The notes: generated by a model from the letters alone, not told the origin. A stretch of DNA of 64,000 bases from Myotis daubentonii (GCF_963259705.1 NC_081840.1:116487074-116551073); one strand, 5' to 3'. Numbered from the stretch's first letter, positions 23,885 through 33,976 are shown. Program-made: numbers and translations.

Positions 23885-23926
23885 TATTTAATGCTACAAT
23901 TTTTACTAATGGACATATTTGGGGTA

Positions 23927-24555
23927 TCCTATCTAATAAAAGAGAAAAATGGTAAGTGGCGTACGACCGCTACCATTCCCATTGGCTAATCAGGGTGATA
24001 TGCAAATTAATTGCCAGCCAAGATGGCGGCCGGCAGCCAGGCAGCTTGAAACTAACATGAGGCTAGCTTGCTTCAGTGACTGAGAACTCCAACATTCCCC
24101 GCCTGCCATTGCAGGCCTCTGAGCTGCAACTCTAAGCAACTATGTAACAAATATAGAAGCTAAACAAAACCCAAGAAACCAGCTTTAGTCCGCCGGGCTT
24201 CAGCCAGCAGGATCGCAACATTGTAAGCAAAGGCCAGAAACCGACTTTCAGCAGCAGAGGCCTAAGAGCTGGAGCCAAGCCTCAAGCTAAAGCTGGCCCA
24301 GAATAAAAAAAAAAAGAAAAAAAGGAGCGGTTGGGAGCTTCAGTCACTCCCAGCCTGACAACAGCCCTCAGGCCCTCACCCAGACTGGCCAGGCACCCCA
24401 GTGGGGACCCCCACCCTGAAGGGTGTGTGACCAGCTGCAAACAGCCCTCATCCCCTCATCCAGGCTGGCCAGGCACCCCAGTGGGGACCCCCACCCTGAT
24501 CCAGGACACCCTTCAGGGCAAACCAGCCAGCCCCACCCATGCACCAGGCCTCTAT
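23927..24555 (+). mobile_element. Non-autonomous Helitron, second family (promoter-like cassette)
   Basis: The 5' end TCCTATCTAATAAAAGAG and 3' end 'gcaccaggcctcta' mark the boundaries. The body keeps the family order: 'ggctaatcaggg', 'atgcaaat', then CAAGATGGCGGC at 24019-24030, then an A-rich tract 'aataaaaaaaaaaag' and two copies of 'aggcaccccagtggggaccc'. It is followed with no gap by the next Helitron. Confidence 0.88.
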
Positions 24556-25235
24556 TCTATATAGTAAAAGGGTAATATGCTTCCCAGCACTGGGATCAGC
24601 GGAGCCACAAGGCCTGCCGGCACCGGGATCAGCGTGACAGGGAGCAGCACCCAAACCCCCTGATCGCCCTGCGGCTCTGTGTGTGACAGGGGAAGGCGCC
24701 CCAACCTCCCTATCTGCCCTGCTCTGTGCCTGATAGGGGGGAGCTCCCCAACCCCCTGATCGCCCTGTGGCTGTGTGTGTGACAGGGTGCTGCGCCCCAA
24801 CCCCCCACCCCTGCCACGGGCCCTGCTCTGTGTGTGATGGGGTAGAGCCATAACCTCCCCATCGGCCCTGCCCTGAGTGTGACAGTGGCAGCACCCCAAC
24901 CCCCTGATCGGCCCTGCTCTGTGGGTTATAGAGGGCAGTGCCCCAACCCCCTGATTGGCCCTGCTCTATGCGTGACAGGGGGTGGTGCCACAACCTCCCC
25001 ATCGACCCTGCCTTGAATGTGACAGGGGATGGTGCCCCAACCCCCCAATCGGCCCTGCTCTGAGCCCGACCAGGGGCTGCACCTAGGGATTGGGCCTGCC
25101 CTCTGCCACCCGGGAGCAGGCCTAAGCCAGCAGGTCGTTATCTCCCAAGGGTCCCAGACTGCGAGAGGGCACAGGCCGGGCTGTGGGACCCCCCTTTCCC
25201 CTGAGTGCACAAATTTTTGTGCACCGGGCCTCTAG
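24556..25235 (+). mobile_element. Non-autonomous Helitron with internal minisatellite
   Basis: The 5' end TCTATATAGTAAAAGGGTAATATGC and the complete 3' end 'gcacaaatttttgtgcaccgggcctctag' define it. The interior is a tandem array listed separately. It abuts the preceding element. Confidence 0.9.
24630..25075 (+). repeat. Minisatellite of about 46-51 bp units, about 9 copies
   Basis: Units start around 'gtgacagggg' and continue 'gccccaaccccctgatcgg', then 'ccctgctctgtg'. Starts are seen near 24636, 24687, 24731, 24781, 24836, 24880, 24926, 24974 and 25021. Spacing varies between about 45 and 55 bp. ORFs on the minus strand (up to 184 codons) are products of the array. Confidence 0.8.
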
Positions 25236-25590
25236 TATCTTATAATTTTTAATATTTAATATTTAAAAATATATATGTTTTAAAATGTTCAACTACCTGC
25301 CCTCAAAAGAAAGTTTGTCTTTCTTCAGAGTAACCATATTTCCTGTTATTGACAGCTAATACTTCAAGGAGTAACCATGTGACCCAAGTGACCCAGTCTC
25401 TAGACTGGACAAAATGAACTGGACCAATTACATATGTCTGAGTGAAAAAATATATATACACGCAACACATGCACACATGCAGATGTGTATGTTTGGTTGT
25501 GTGTGCACATGTATATACAGAAATGGACAAAAGTAGATTTGTAGTTGTGAGTACACAAAACACAGAGTTTATTCTTTTTTCATAATATCA
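25236..25590. other. AT-rich intergenic with a TG/CA low-complexity patch (25445-25520)
   Basis: Impure 'acacatgcacacatgcaga...tgtgtatg' sequence; otherwise nothing recognised. Confidence 0.55.
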
Positions 25591-25830
25591 CTATAGGCCC
25601 AATGCACTTAATTCGTGCATGGGAGGGGGTGTCCCTCAGCCCAGCCTGCACCCTCTCACAATCCAGGTCTGCTGGTTTATAACCACTTGCCTGCCTGATT
25701 GCCCCTAACCATTCCTGCCTGCCAGCCTGATCACCCCCTAAATGCTTCCCTGCTGGCCTGATTGACACCTACCTGCTCCCCTGCCAGCCTGATTGCCCAC
25801 AACTGCCCTCTCCTGCTGGCCTGATTGCCC

Positions 25831-27156
25831 ACATCTTGTGGTGGCCATCTTGTGGCAGCCATCTTGTGATGGCCATCTTTTGGCAGCCATCTTGTGGTGG
25901 CCATCTTTTGGCAGCCATCTTGTAATGGCCATCTTGTGGCAGCCATCTTGTGGTGGCCATCTTGTGGCAGCCATCTTGTAATGGCCATCTTTTGGCAGCC
26001 ATCTTGTGATGGTCATCTTTTGGTAGCCATCTTGTGATGGCCATCTTTTGGCAGCCATCTTGTGATGGGCATCTTTTGGCAGCCATCTTGTGGTGGCCAT
26101 CTTGTGGCAGCCATCTTGTGATGGCCATCTTTTGGCAGCCATCTTGTGGTGGCCATCTTGTGGCAGCCATCTTGTGGTGGCCATTTTTTGGCAGCCATCT
26201 TGTGGCGGCCATCTTGTGGCAGCCATCTTGTGATGGCCATCTTTTGGCAGCCATCTTGTGGTGGCCATCTTGTGGCAGCCATCTTGTGCTGGCCATTTTT
26301 GGCAGCCATCTTGTGGCGGCCATCTTTTGGCAGCCATCTTGTGGCGGCCATCTTTTGGCAGCCATCTTGTGGCAGCCATCTTTTGGCAGCCATCTTGTGG
26401 CAGCCATCTTTTGGCAGCCATCTTGTGATGGCCATCTTGTGGTGGCCATCTTTTGGCAGCCATCTTGTGGCAGCCATCTTGTGGCAGCCATCTTGTGGCA
26501 GCCATCTTGTGATGCCCATCTTGTGGCAGCCATCTTTTGGCAGCCATCTTGTGGCGGCCATCTTGTGGCAGCCATCTTGTGGTGGCCATCTTTTGGCAGC
26601 CATCTTGTAATGGCCATCTTGTGGCAGCCATCTTGTGGTGGCCATCTTGTGGCAGACATCTTGTGATGGCCATCTTTTGGCAGCCATCTTGTGGTGGCCA
26701 TCTTTTGGCAGCCATCTTGTAATGGCCATCTTGTGGCAGCTATCTTGTGATGGCTATCTTGTGGCAGCCATCTTGTGGTGGCCATCTTTTGACAGCCATC
26801 TTGTGGTGGCCATCTTGTGGCAGCCATCTTGTGATGGCCATCTTTTGGCAGCCATCTTGTGGCGGCCATCTTTTGGCAGCCATCTTGTGGCAGCCATCTT
26901 TTGGCAGCCATCTTGTGATGGCCATCTTGTGGTGGCCATCTTTTGGCAGCCATCTTGTGGCAGCCATCTTTTGGCAGCCATCTTGTGATGGCCATCTTGT
27001 TGCAGCCATCTTGTGGCAGCCATGTTGTGATGGCCATCTTGTTGCAGCCATCTTGTGGCAGCCATGTTGTGATGGCCATCTTGTGGCAGCCATCTTGTGG
27101 CAGCCATGTTGTGATGGCCATCTTGTGGCAGCCATCTTGTGGTGGCCATCTTGTGA
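25831..27156. repeat. 14-bp minisatellite, about 94 copies, YY1/TISU-like unit
   Basis: The basic plus-strand unit is CATCTTGTGGCAGC. The minus-strand reading is GCTGCCACAAGATG, which contains AAGATGGC once the next unit is joined. Variants change the middle (GTGGCAGC, GTGGTGGC, GTGATGGC, TTTGGCAGC) but leave the CCATCTT core nearly constant. Length drift is very rare; one shortened unit is near 26287 ('ggccatttttggc'). Because 14 is not a multiple of 3 and no rotation of the unit contains a stop, all frames stay open. This produces ORFs of up to 493 codons that are not genes. Confidence 0.95.
27010..27118. repeat. 42-bp higher-order repeat at the end of the 14-bp array
   Basis: The variant CATGTTGTGATGGC occurs at 27021, 27063 and 27105, exactly 42 bp apart. 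The same order of neighbours lies in between, so a block of three 14-bp units was itself duplicated. Confidence 0.85.
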
Positions 27157-27198
27157 TGATGTCATGCATGACACCACCTAGGCTTTTATTATAATGGA

Positions 27199-28624
27199 TA
27201 ACCTCCATATCTTTTTCCATATGACCAATTTTAAACCTACTTTTGCCCACCCCTATATATATTCATAACACATATACATTACATATATACCCATATATAT
27301 GCACATATATATTCACTTGTACATAAACTTTTATTATATTAATATTGTGTATCCAAATAAGCAGTTAGCTCATATTTTATATGTTATTTTAAAATTTGTA
27401 TAATTGGACTGCCTCTTTCTTATTTAACTCATTAATGTTTTATAAATGCCAAGGGGTCGAGATGTAAATATTGACACTTTGGTTATTCATTTCTAGTTTC
27501 ATAACATTATGGTGAGGGAATTGGTCTATGTCATGGTACATTTCGGAATTCAGTTTTTAAATCTATTTTGTGTTCAATTCTTTTAATTTTTCAGGGCTGT
27601 TTAAAATTAGTATATCCTATCAAATATACATTATAATATATATACTAATCATACTTACTTAATAAACTATAATAGTTTATGTTTCCTGTTATAGATTAAG
27701 ACTTCTTTATTGTCTTCCACCAATATTGCATTTCTATCATTTTCTCCTGATATTTTCATTAGTTTTAGCTTTATACATTCTGATATTACATAACTAACAG
27801 ATATGCACAATTAAAAATCTTCACCATGCACCAAAATAGTTTAATTAATATAGCGATTTTATTTTTTCCTAATTTTATTTTTGCATTGTTTTGTGAGTAT
27901 AAGTTAATTCTGCTATCTAACTTTTTCATAGGTTTTTTTGTGTGTAAACAATCATAGTCATTTTTTTTTAGATTTATGTCTTGCAAACCAAAACTATAAA
28001 CAGGTTTAATAATAGTGCTTACCTCATAATCATATAGAGATTGAGAAAATGCATATTAAATTCTTAATGCATTCTCAGTGTATGGCAGACATGCAATAAA
28101 CCTTGCTATGATGTATGTTATTTAAAGTTAATTATTATGATCAATATCAGCATATTTTATTCATTCTTGCTATTAGTTTGTTTTCTGTGATTACCAAATG
28201 ATCTATACTTTCTTCTTTTTACATAATCCAATAATTTATAATTTATTTTTCATGATTTATGCATTTATATATATAAAATGTATTGGGAGCTTATATTTCA
28301 CTGCTTATATTTTCATCAGTATTTTTTCTAAATTTTGAAATTAATAATAATAATATATCTTTTATTCCACTTTAGGTAAAATTAAGCACTTAACATTTTT
28401 TACCAAATATTAACTCATGTCCTTGTCTTTGTTAAAATAAACATATACCTGTTATAGTTTATACAGTTAAGAATTGAATTATACATTTGTTGTTTCTAAT
28501 GAACAGTTTTTTAAATGTGCTTGAATTTGAGCAAGAAAATCATTCACATTTAACTACATATTTAATTGTCTTAATATTTCATTGTTCTATCTTTGCAGTA
28601 ATAGCAAACATTCCCTATATCTCA
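27199..28624. other. AT-rich intergenic, nothing recognised
   Basis: About 1.4 kb, with a TA/CA-rich patch at 27255-27320. No gene or nameable repeat. Confidence 0.55.
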
Positions 28625-29012
28625 GTATTATGAACTGAAAGCTTGAGTTCCCTCCAAATTTATATGTTAAAGTCCGAACGTTCCAATTTTTGATGATATT
28701 ACAAGGTGTGGGTGTTTGGAGGTAATTTGGTCATGAGGGTGAAGCCTCATGAATGGGATTAGTGCGCTTATAAAAAGAGAAATGAGGGAGCATCTCCCTC
28801 CCCTTCTTTCCCCTCTCCCCAATCATGTAAGGATACAACCAGAAAATAGTCATCTGCAAACCAGGAAGAGGGTTCTTGCCAGACACCACATCTGCTTGAT
28901 CTTGGACTAAACAGCTCTGTAACTGTGAGGAATATGTTTTGTTTTGTTTTGTTTTGTTTTACCAATCTGTGACAATTAGTTATACTAGTCTAAACAGACT
29001 AAGATATTCATT
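28625..29012 (+). mobile_element. MLT1A-like MaLR LTR
   Basis: Clear order of MLT1A segments: 'atgaactgaaagcttgagttcc', 'ttggaggtaatttggtcatgagggtgaagcc', 'tgaatgggattagtgcgcttataaaaagag', 'gccagacaccacatctgcttgatcttggac', 'ctctgtaactgtgag', and the end 'actagtctaaacagactaag'. A (TTTTG)n expansion sits at about 28937-28961, where the family has its AATAAA region. Non-coding solo LTR. Confidence 0.8.
28937..28961 (+). repeat. (TTTTG)n short tandem repeat
   Basis: Five TTTTG units inside the MLT1 LTR. Confidence 0.9.
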
Positions 29013-29385
29013 AAACATCTCTTTTTACTATGTGAAGTTATTGTTTAGCTATGGCTGTACTGAGTTGTCAGGGCTCAATTGTACTTAGCAAGGCTCACAT
29101 CCACGTGTCTTCTCAATCTGAAACCTAGGGTAAAGAAGTAGGCACAATCTGGTACATGCTTTTCACATGGTAAATAGTAAGAGTAAGAGGACAGAATCAA
29201 ATCATGCAAGAATATTAAAAAATTCTACTTAGATGATGTATACATTAGGTCAAATCATTTTTCATTGGCAAAAGGCAGTCACATGGCCAAAACAAAGGTC
29301 AATGAAAAAATATATTTCTCCTACAGAAAAGTATGGCATGGGCAGAGAGGATATAATAACCTTGAATAAATAATATAATCATATC
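29013..29385. other. Intergenic, nothing recognised
   Basis: Unique-looking sequence between an LTR and a SINE. Confidence 0.5.
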
Positions 29386-29648
29386 TAGCCAGTTTGGTTC
29401 AGTGGGTAGAGGATCAGCCTGCGGACCAAAGGGTCCCGGGTTTGATTTCGGTCAAGGGCATGTACCTTGGTTGTGGGCTCCTCCCTGGCCTGGGGCCCTA
29501 GTCAGGGCTCCTGCAGGAGGCAACCAATAGATATGTTTCTCTCACATTGATGTTTTTCTCTGTCTCTCCTTCTCTCTTCTATTCTTTCTAAAAATCAATG
29601 GAAAAATATCCATTGGGTGAGGATTAACAAAAACAAACAAAAAATATA
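29386..29648 (+). mobile_element. Ves-type tRNA-derived SINE
   Basis: The head 'ctagccagtttggttcagtgggtagaggatcagcc' resembles a tRNA A-box region and 'gggtttgatttcggtcaagg' a degenerate B box. The family body ('ggttgtgggctcctccctggcc', 'aggaggcaaccaatagat', a pyrimidine-rich 'tctctgtctctccttctctc') and an A-rich tail follow. Such SINEs are transcribed by RNA polymerase III and mobilised by L1. Confidence 0.9.
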
Positions 29649-31057
29649 CATAATCAACCACAGCTGCTTAGCATAAAAACCCTCTGTCCAAACTTTCCCT
29701 ATCTTTATTTTCTTATTAAAGGACATCAGACACTTTCATTTTCAAAAAGCATATACATAAGTAATATATTTTTCACCTTTGAACCTTTGTACTTTTAGAA
29801 TGTATTTTGGTTATTTTTTTTCTTAGGGAGATAGAAACACTTTGGGGCACTAAAGCTTTTTCCTTAAAACTTATTTGATGGTTCTTTGGATCCAGGAATA
29901 TAAGAAAAGTAATGAAAAAGGGGAAAAAACATAATATCTTAAGAAAAAATGAAATGGGCATCCCTAAATATTGAGCAAAAATCATCAGAGTAACAGAATG
30001 AAATCTGGCAAAGCATAGGTAAAGGTTTTCAGTGAGTGTTTCCAGATGTTAGTATAGTCACATACTGCTGAGAGATCAAATAAAATGGTGATTGAAAAGT
30101 ATCCATTAGGGCTCATAAGAAGGATGCCATTACTTTCTTGATGAGAGCACTTTCAAGTGAGTGATAGGGAAGATATTGTTCTACAGTGGATATATGTGGA
30201 AATGAGAGGGAGCATAAACAAGTATAGACAATCTTTCTTAACCCACTACTGTTTTCCAAGAGCATAGCATAGAGGTGAAGTTTACCATTATCTTACACAA
30301 CTCAATCAGCTAAACAATACTCTGATATATTATTTCACAGACAAAGAAAAGAAAACTCAAAAAAGATACTCATATATCCAATGACATTGTAGCTTGGTTT
30401 CAAATCCAGGTTAACTAATTCCAAAGCCAATCTTCTCTTTCAACTTCCCTTCTTTTTCTTAGTACAAAAGAACTCAGGTTCCTCATTTAGCTATAAAGTG
30501 AATGTGACTGCATGGCATTATCTAAATTTTCCACGTCTAGATAAACTGTAGTTCTCATATAATATAAATTCAACTCCATTGAGAACAATGCTTTTTTTTG
30601 CATCTGTAATTTACTTTATTATTTTTTAATCTTTACTGTTGAAAGTAGTAAATATATCCCCCTTTTTACCCATTGACCCCTTTGGAGAATATTATGTTAA
30701 GGAATAATGCTTTTTAATTTTCCAATATAACTATAACTCTGAAACTTATTTAGGTATTTACTTATTATGAATGACATTCTCAAGTTTAGATCAGAAGTTT
30801 GATACCAATTTTAGATCATTTAGAGTAGGTGAAGGCCTTTGTAATGCTGTAACTTGAACTATGTTATTTTTCTTTCATTGTCATTACCTCTTAATAACTG
30901 GTTGCATCTTTTGAACGTTATGTGGGGAAATCAGGGATTATTTGTGTAAGCTTCCAACAATGCAACAATGGGGAAGCTCATATAATAAATATTCATTATT
31001 TTAAAAAAAGTTATTGTTTGTTGAGCATTGCTAAGCAATAGTCTTTTATGTATATTA
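29649..31057. other. AT-rich intergenic with one micro-L1 insertion (30597-30705)
   Basis: Apart from the small L1 3' end listed separately I recognise nothing; ORFs are short. Confidence 0.5.
30587..30715 (-). mobile_element. Micro LINE-1 insertion (3' end only)
   Basis: 'tttttaatctttactgttgaaagtagtaaatatatccccc' is the complement of the bat L1 3' terminus also seen at 38649, 40021, 40728 and 41724. AATGCTTTTT at 30587-30596 recurs at 30706-30715 as a likely 10-bp target duplication. The insert is about 109 bp. The flanking T-runs make the exact edges uncertain. Confidence 0.7.
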
Positions 31058-31282
31058 CTAGAGGCCCGATGCACTAAATAAGTGAAAGAGTAAGTCTTCC
31101 TTTCCCCCACTGGCAGCACTGGTTTCCCTCTGGCACCCAGAACCCAGGCTTCATTCCAGCTGCCAGGAGGCACCCAGGACTCAGACTTCCCTTCAGCCCT
31201 GGCTTCATCCAGAAGGATGTCCAGAATGATGTCCGGAATGACATCTCATCTAATTAGCATATTACCCTTTAATTATTACAGA
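31058..31282 (-). mobile_element. Short non-autonomous Helitron
   Basis: It begins CTAGAGGCCCGATGCACTAAATAAGTG. It ends with the 5' complement 'ctaattagcatattaccctttaattattacaga'. The hairpin is partly decayed. Confidence 0.85.
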
Positions 31283-31370
31283 TTTTATAAAATAATGTGA
31301 CGTGATAAATCAAAATATGCATTTGGTCATAGTTCATAACATTTTTCCAAAGAATTAAATGTACACACAT

Positions 31371-32020
31371 TACACTAATAAAAGACAAACATGCAAATTG
31401 ACTGTACCTTCACTATGCCTTAAGCCACACCTACCAGCCAATCAGAGGAACTATAAGCAAATTAACCCAACCAAGATGGCGGCTGGCAGCCATGGAGCTG
31501 GAGCAAGCAGGAGGCTTGGTTGCCCTAATGATGGAGGAAGCCAAGCTTCCCGCTTGCCACAGCGGGCTCTGAGTTCCACTCAAAGAAACAAAGTTTCAAT
31601 TATAGAAGGTAAATAAACCCCAGATACCTGCTTTCAGCTGGCCTTGGCCATGGAGCTGGAGCGAGCAGGAGGCTTCCTTCCTGCCTGCCCTGGCCGGCTC
31701 TGAGCTACACTGAAGGCAACAAAGTTTCAATTATAGAAGGTAAATAAATCTCAGAATAAAAAAAAAGAAAGAAAAAAAGGAGAGGCTGGGAGCTTCTGTC
31801 GCCGGGGGGCTTGGCCAGCCTGAAAATGGCCCTCAGCCCCTCACCCAGGCTGGCCAGGCACCCCAGTGGGGACCCCCACCCTAAAGGGGGTGTGACCAGC
31901 CTGCAAACACCCATTAGCCCCTCACCCAGGCTGGTCAGGAACCCAAGCAGGACCCCCACCCTGATCCGAGACACCCTTCAGGGCAAACCAGCCAGCCCCC
32001 ACCCATGCACCAGGCCTCTA
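31371..32020 (+). mobile_element. Non-autonomous Helitron, second family (promoter-like cassette)
   Basis: The 5' end 'tacactaataaaagac' and 3' end 'gcaccaggcctcta' bound the element. It carries 'agccaatcagagg', 'aagcaaatt', CAAGATGGCGGC at 31472-31483, and a repeated block 'gagctggagcaagcaggaggctt' / 'gagctggagcgagcaggaggctt'. The next Helitron begins at the following base. Confidence 0.88.
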
Positions 32021-32483
32021 TCCTATATAATAAAAGGGCAATATGCAAACTGACCCTAACAGCAGAATGACTGAGAATGATTGGTCACTATGACACACAC
32101 TGACCACCAGGGGGCAGACACTCAATGCAGGAGCTGCCCCCTGGTGGTCAGTGGGTTCCCAGAGGGGGAGCTCTGCTCAGCCACAAGCCAGGCTGATGGC
32201 TGTCAGTACAATGGTGGTGGTGGGAGCCTCTCCCGCCTCCTCAGCAGCACTAAGGATGTCCGACTGCAGCTTAAGCCTGTTCCCCACTGGCAAGTCGACA
32301 TCCCCTGAGGGCTCCCAGGCTGCCAGAGGGATGTCTGACTGCCAGCTTAGGCCCAATCCCCTGGGGAACAGGCCTAAGCCAGCAGGTGGTCATCCCCCGA
32401 GGGGTCCCAGACTGCAAGAGGGCATAGGCCGGGCTGAGGGACCCCCCCTCGAGTGCACAGATTTTTGTGTACCAGGCCTCTAG
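32021..32483 (+). mobile_element. Non-autonomous Helitron with long perfect hairpin
   Basis: Canonical 5' end TCCTATATAATAAAAGGGCAATATGC and 3' end 'gcacagatttttgtgtaccaggcctctag'. A 20-bp perfect inverted repeat is at 32098-32153. It abuts the preceding element head-to-tail. Confidence 0.92.
32098..32153. repeat. Perfect inverted repeat with paired CTCF-like cores
   Basis: The left arm cactgaccaccagggggcag (32098-32117) is the exact complement of ctgccccctggtggtcagtg (32134-32153), with a 16-bp loop. The core CCACCAGGGGGCAG matches the general form of the vertebrate CTCF motif in convergent orientation. Confidence 0.9.
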
Positions 32484-33080
32484 TCATTTAAGAAAGCAGA
32501 GACTGTAGGGAAATTAATCCATCTCTAAAGAAAATATATTTTCTGCCACCCAAAACTTTATTTTTTAAAAAATTATCAAACAAAATTTTCCTGTGTCAAG
32601 TTACATGTATCTACTGTTAGATTATAAAGCATTGCATTACAGTGGTTGTTTGGCATTCATTTATTTCAGTTATGTGGTAATTTTTAAATGTTTATTCTAT
32701 TAATTTATTATGTTTGAATAATTTTAATTAGATATTATCTAGATTTACATTAATTGAAACCAAGTACTGTGTAGGAATAATTTTAAAATAATAACTTAAA
32801 AATACATTGCTTTTGATTCTAAATAGAATCTATGTTGATTTATCAACCAAACCGTCCTAACATGATTATGGCACTTATTTCTGAAAATAGTAAAGCAACA
32901 GAGAGAGTTTTTTATAAACATACAGTATAATTATTTTTTGGAAGGTGAAAAGAGTTAATGTGAAATTATAAATAATGTTTACTAATACATATGACAGAAT
33001 AAAAAATATTGATATCAAGTATAATATCATTTTTAAATATCTTCAACATGCAAGACTTGTCAAAAGTCACTTAAGTCAGC
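32484..33080. other. AT-rich intergenic, nothing recognised
   Basis: About 600 bp, no feature seen. Confidence 0.55.
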
Positions 33081-33290
33081 CTGGCCTAGGCAGCATCACT
33101 CAGTGGTTGAGTGTCAACCTAAGGTCACAGTTCAATTCCTGGTAAGGGCACATGCCTGGGTTGGGGACTCAATCCCCAGAAAGAGGTGTGCAGGAGGCAG
33201 TAGATCAATGATTTTCTCACATCGTTGATTTTTCTATCTCTCTCTCCCCCTTCCTTCCTCTCTGTTCAATAAAAATAGATATATTTTAAA
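33081..33290 (+). mobile_element. Ves-type SINE
   Basis: 'cctggcctaggcagcatcactcagtggttgagtgtcaacc' forms the tRNA-like head. The body 'gggcacatgcctgggttggggactcaatcccc' and the tail 'tctatctctctctccccc' then 'caataaaaatagatat' follow. A likely imperfect target duplication is 'cacttaagtcag' on the left and 'cactcaaatcag' on the right. Confidence 0.9.
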
Positions 33291-33976
33291 AGCCACTCAA
33301 ATCAGAGAGAAGAAATAGTAATTACAGTGCATTTCAATCTAGTTTAAAAATCAGCTGAAAAAAATATTTAATACATTGCCATACTGGGAAGTTGGTTTTG
33401 GACAATTTTTAAATAATTAGTAGGTAGAAGCTGCACTCCCCTCCTCATAGAACCACACCAGATTTATAGCCAAATTCTAGAGTAATCAACCTGAATGACC
33501 AACTAAAGAACAGCTGAACAGAAGGAGTATTATATCCTAGGATTTATGAAAGTAGCATCATAGAGACTGGTAAAGAGAGGGCTGGCCCCACCCCATGTTC
33601 GGTGGCTGAAAAGCCAGAGCAATATCTTGGCTGCACAAGTCCCCCTTCAGGAGCATGGGATCTCAATCCCATGCCAGGACCCTCAGCTGAGATCACCTGG
33701 GCTGGGAAGTGGAGCTTGCATAGCACCTGGCAGTGAAAATCAACAGGAATTCTGTCCCTCGGGAAGAGGAGAGAGTCTGCTAGAATCTCAGGTACTTCCC
33801 TAAAGGGTTAAAGAACAAGAGCTTACTCTCGGGTACTCACCCAGGATTCTGGTAGAGGGGAGGCAAAACAGGGCATACGGGAGTTATAAAAAGAAGATCT
33901 GATGGCATGACTTCAAAGAGAGATGTAGAGGGTCAGCTACTGAGGTCCCAGACCTGAATCAATATCTTAAGGAAGT

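Larger units (their letters stand above)
25591..27198 (-). mobile_element. Helitron carrying a 1.3-kb 14-bp tandem array
   Basis: The plus strand begins ctataggcccaatgcac, then ttaattcgtgcat (the family 3' end and hairpin, terminal CTAG changed to CTAT). About 235 bp of ordinary HeliBat body follows ('gccagcctgatcaccccc'), then the 14-bp array. It ends with 'gtcatgcatgacaccacctaggcttttattataatgga', a diverged 5' end. The array makes up most of the element. The arrangement suggests it expanded after or during Helitron formation. Confidence 0.85.

Noticed and set aside
25831..27156. CRISPR-like array
   Set aside because: There are no unique spacers, the units are directly tandem and only 14 bp, and the DNA is vertebrate.
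25769..27250. 493-codon ORF and several 100-325-codon ORFs in the array as a novel repeat protein gene
   Set aside because: All frames and both strands are open because the 14-bp unit lacks stops in every rotation; no promoter, splice or domain evidence supports coding.
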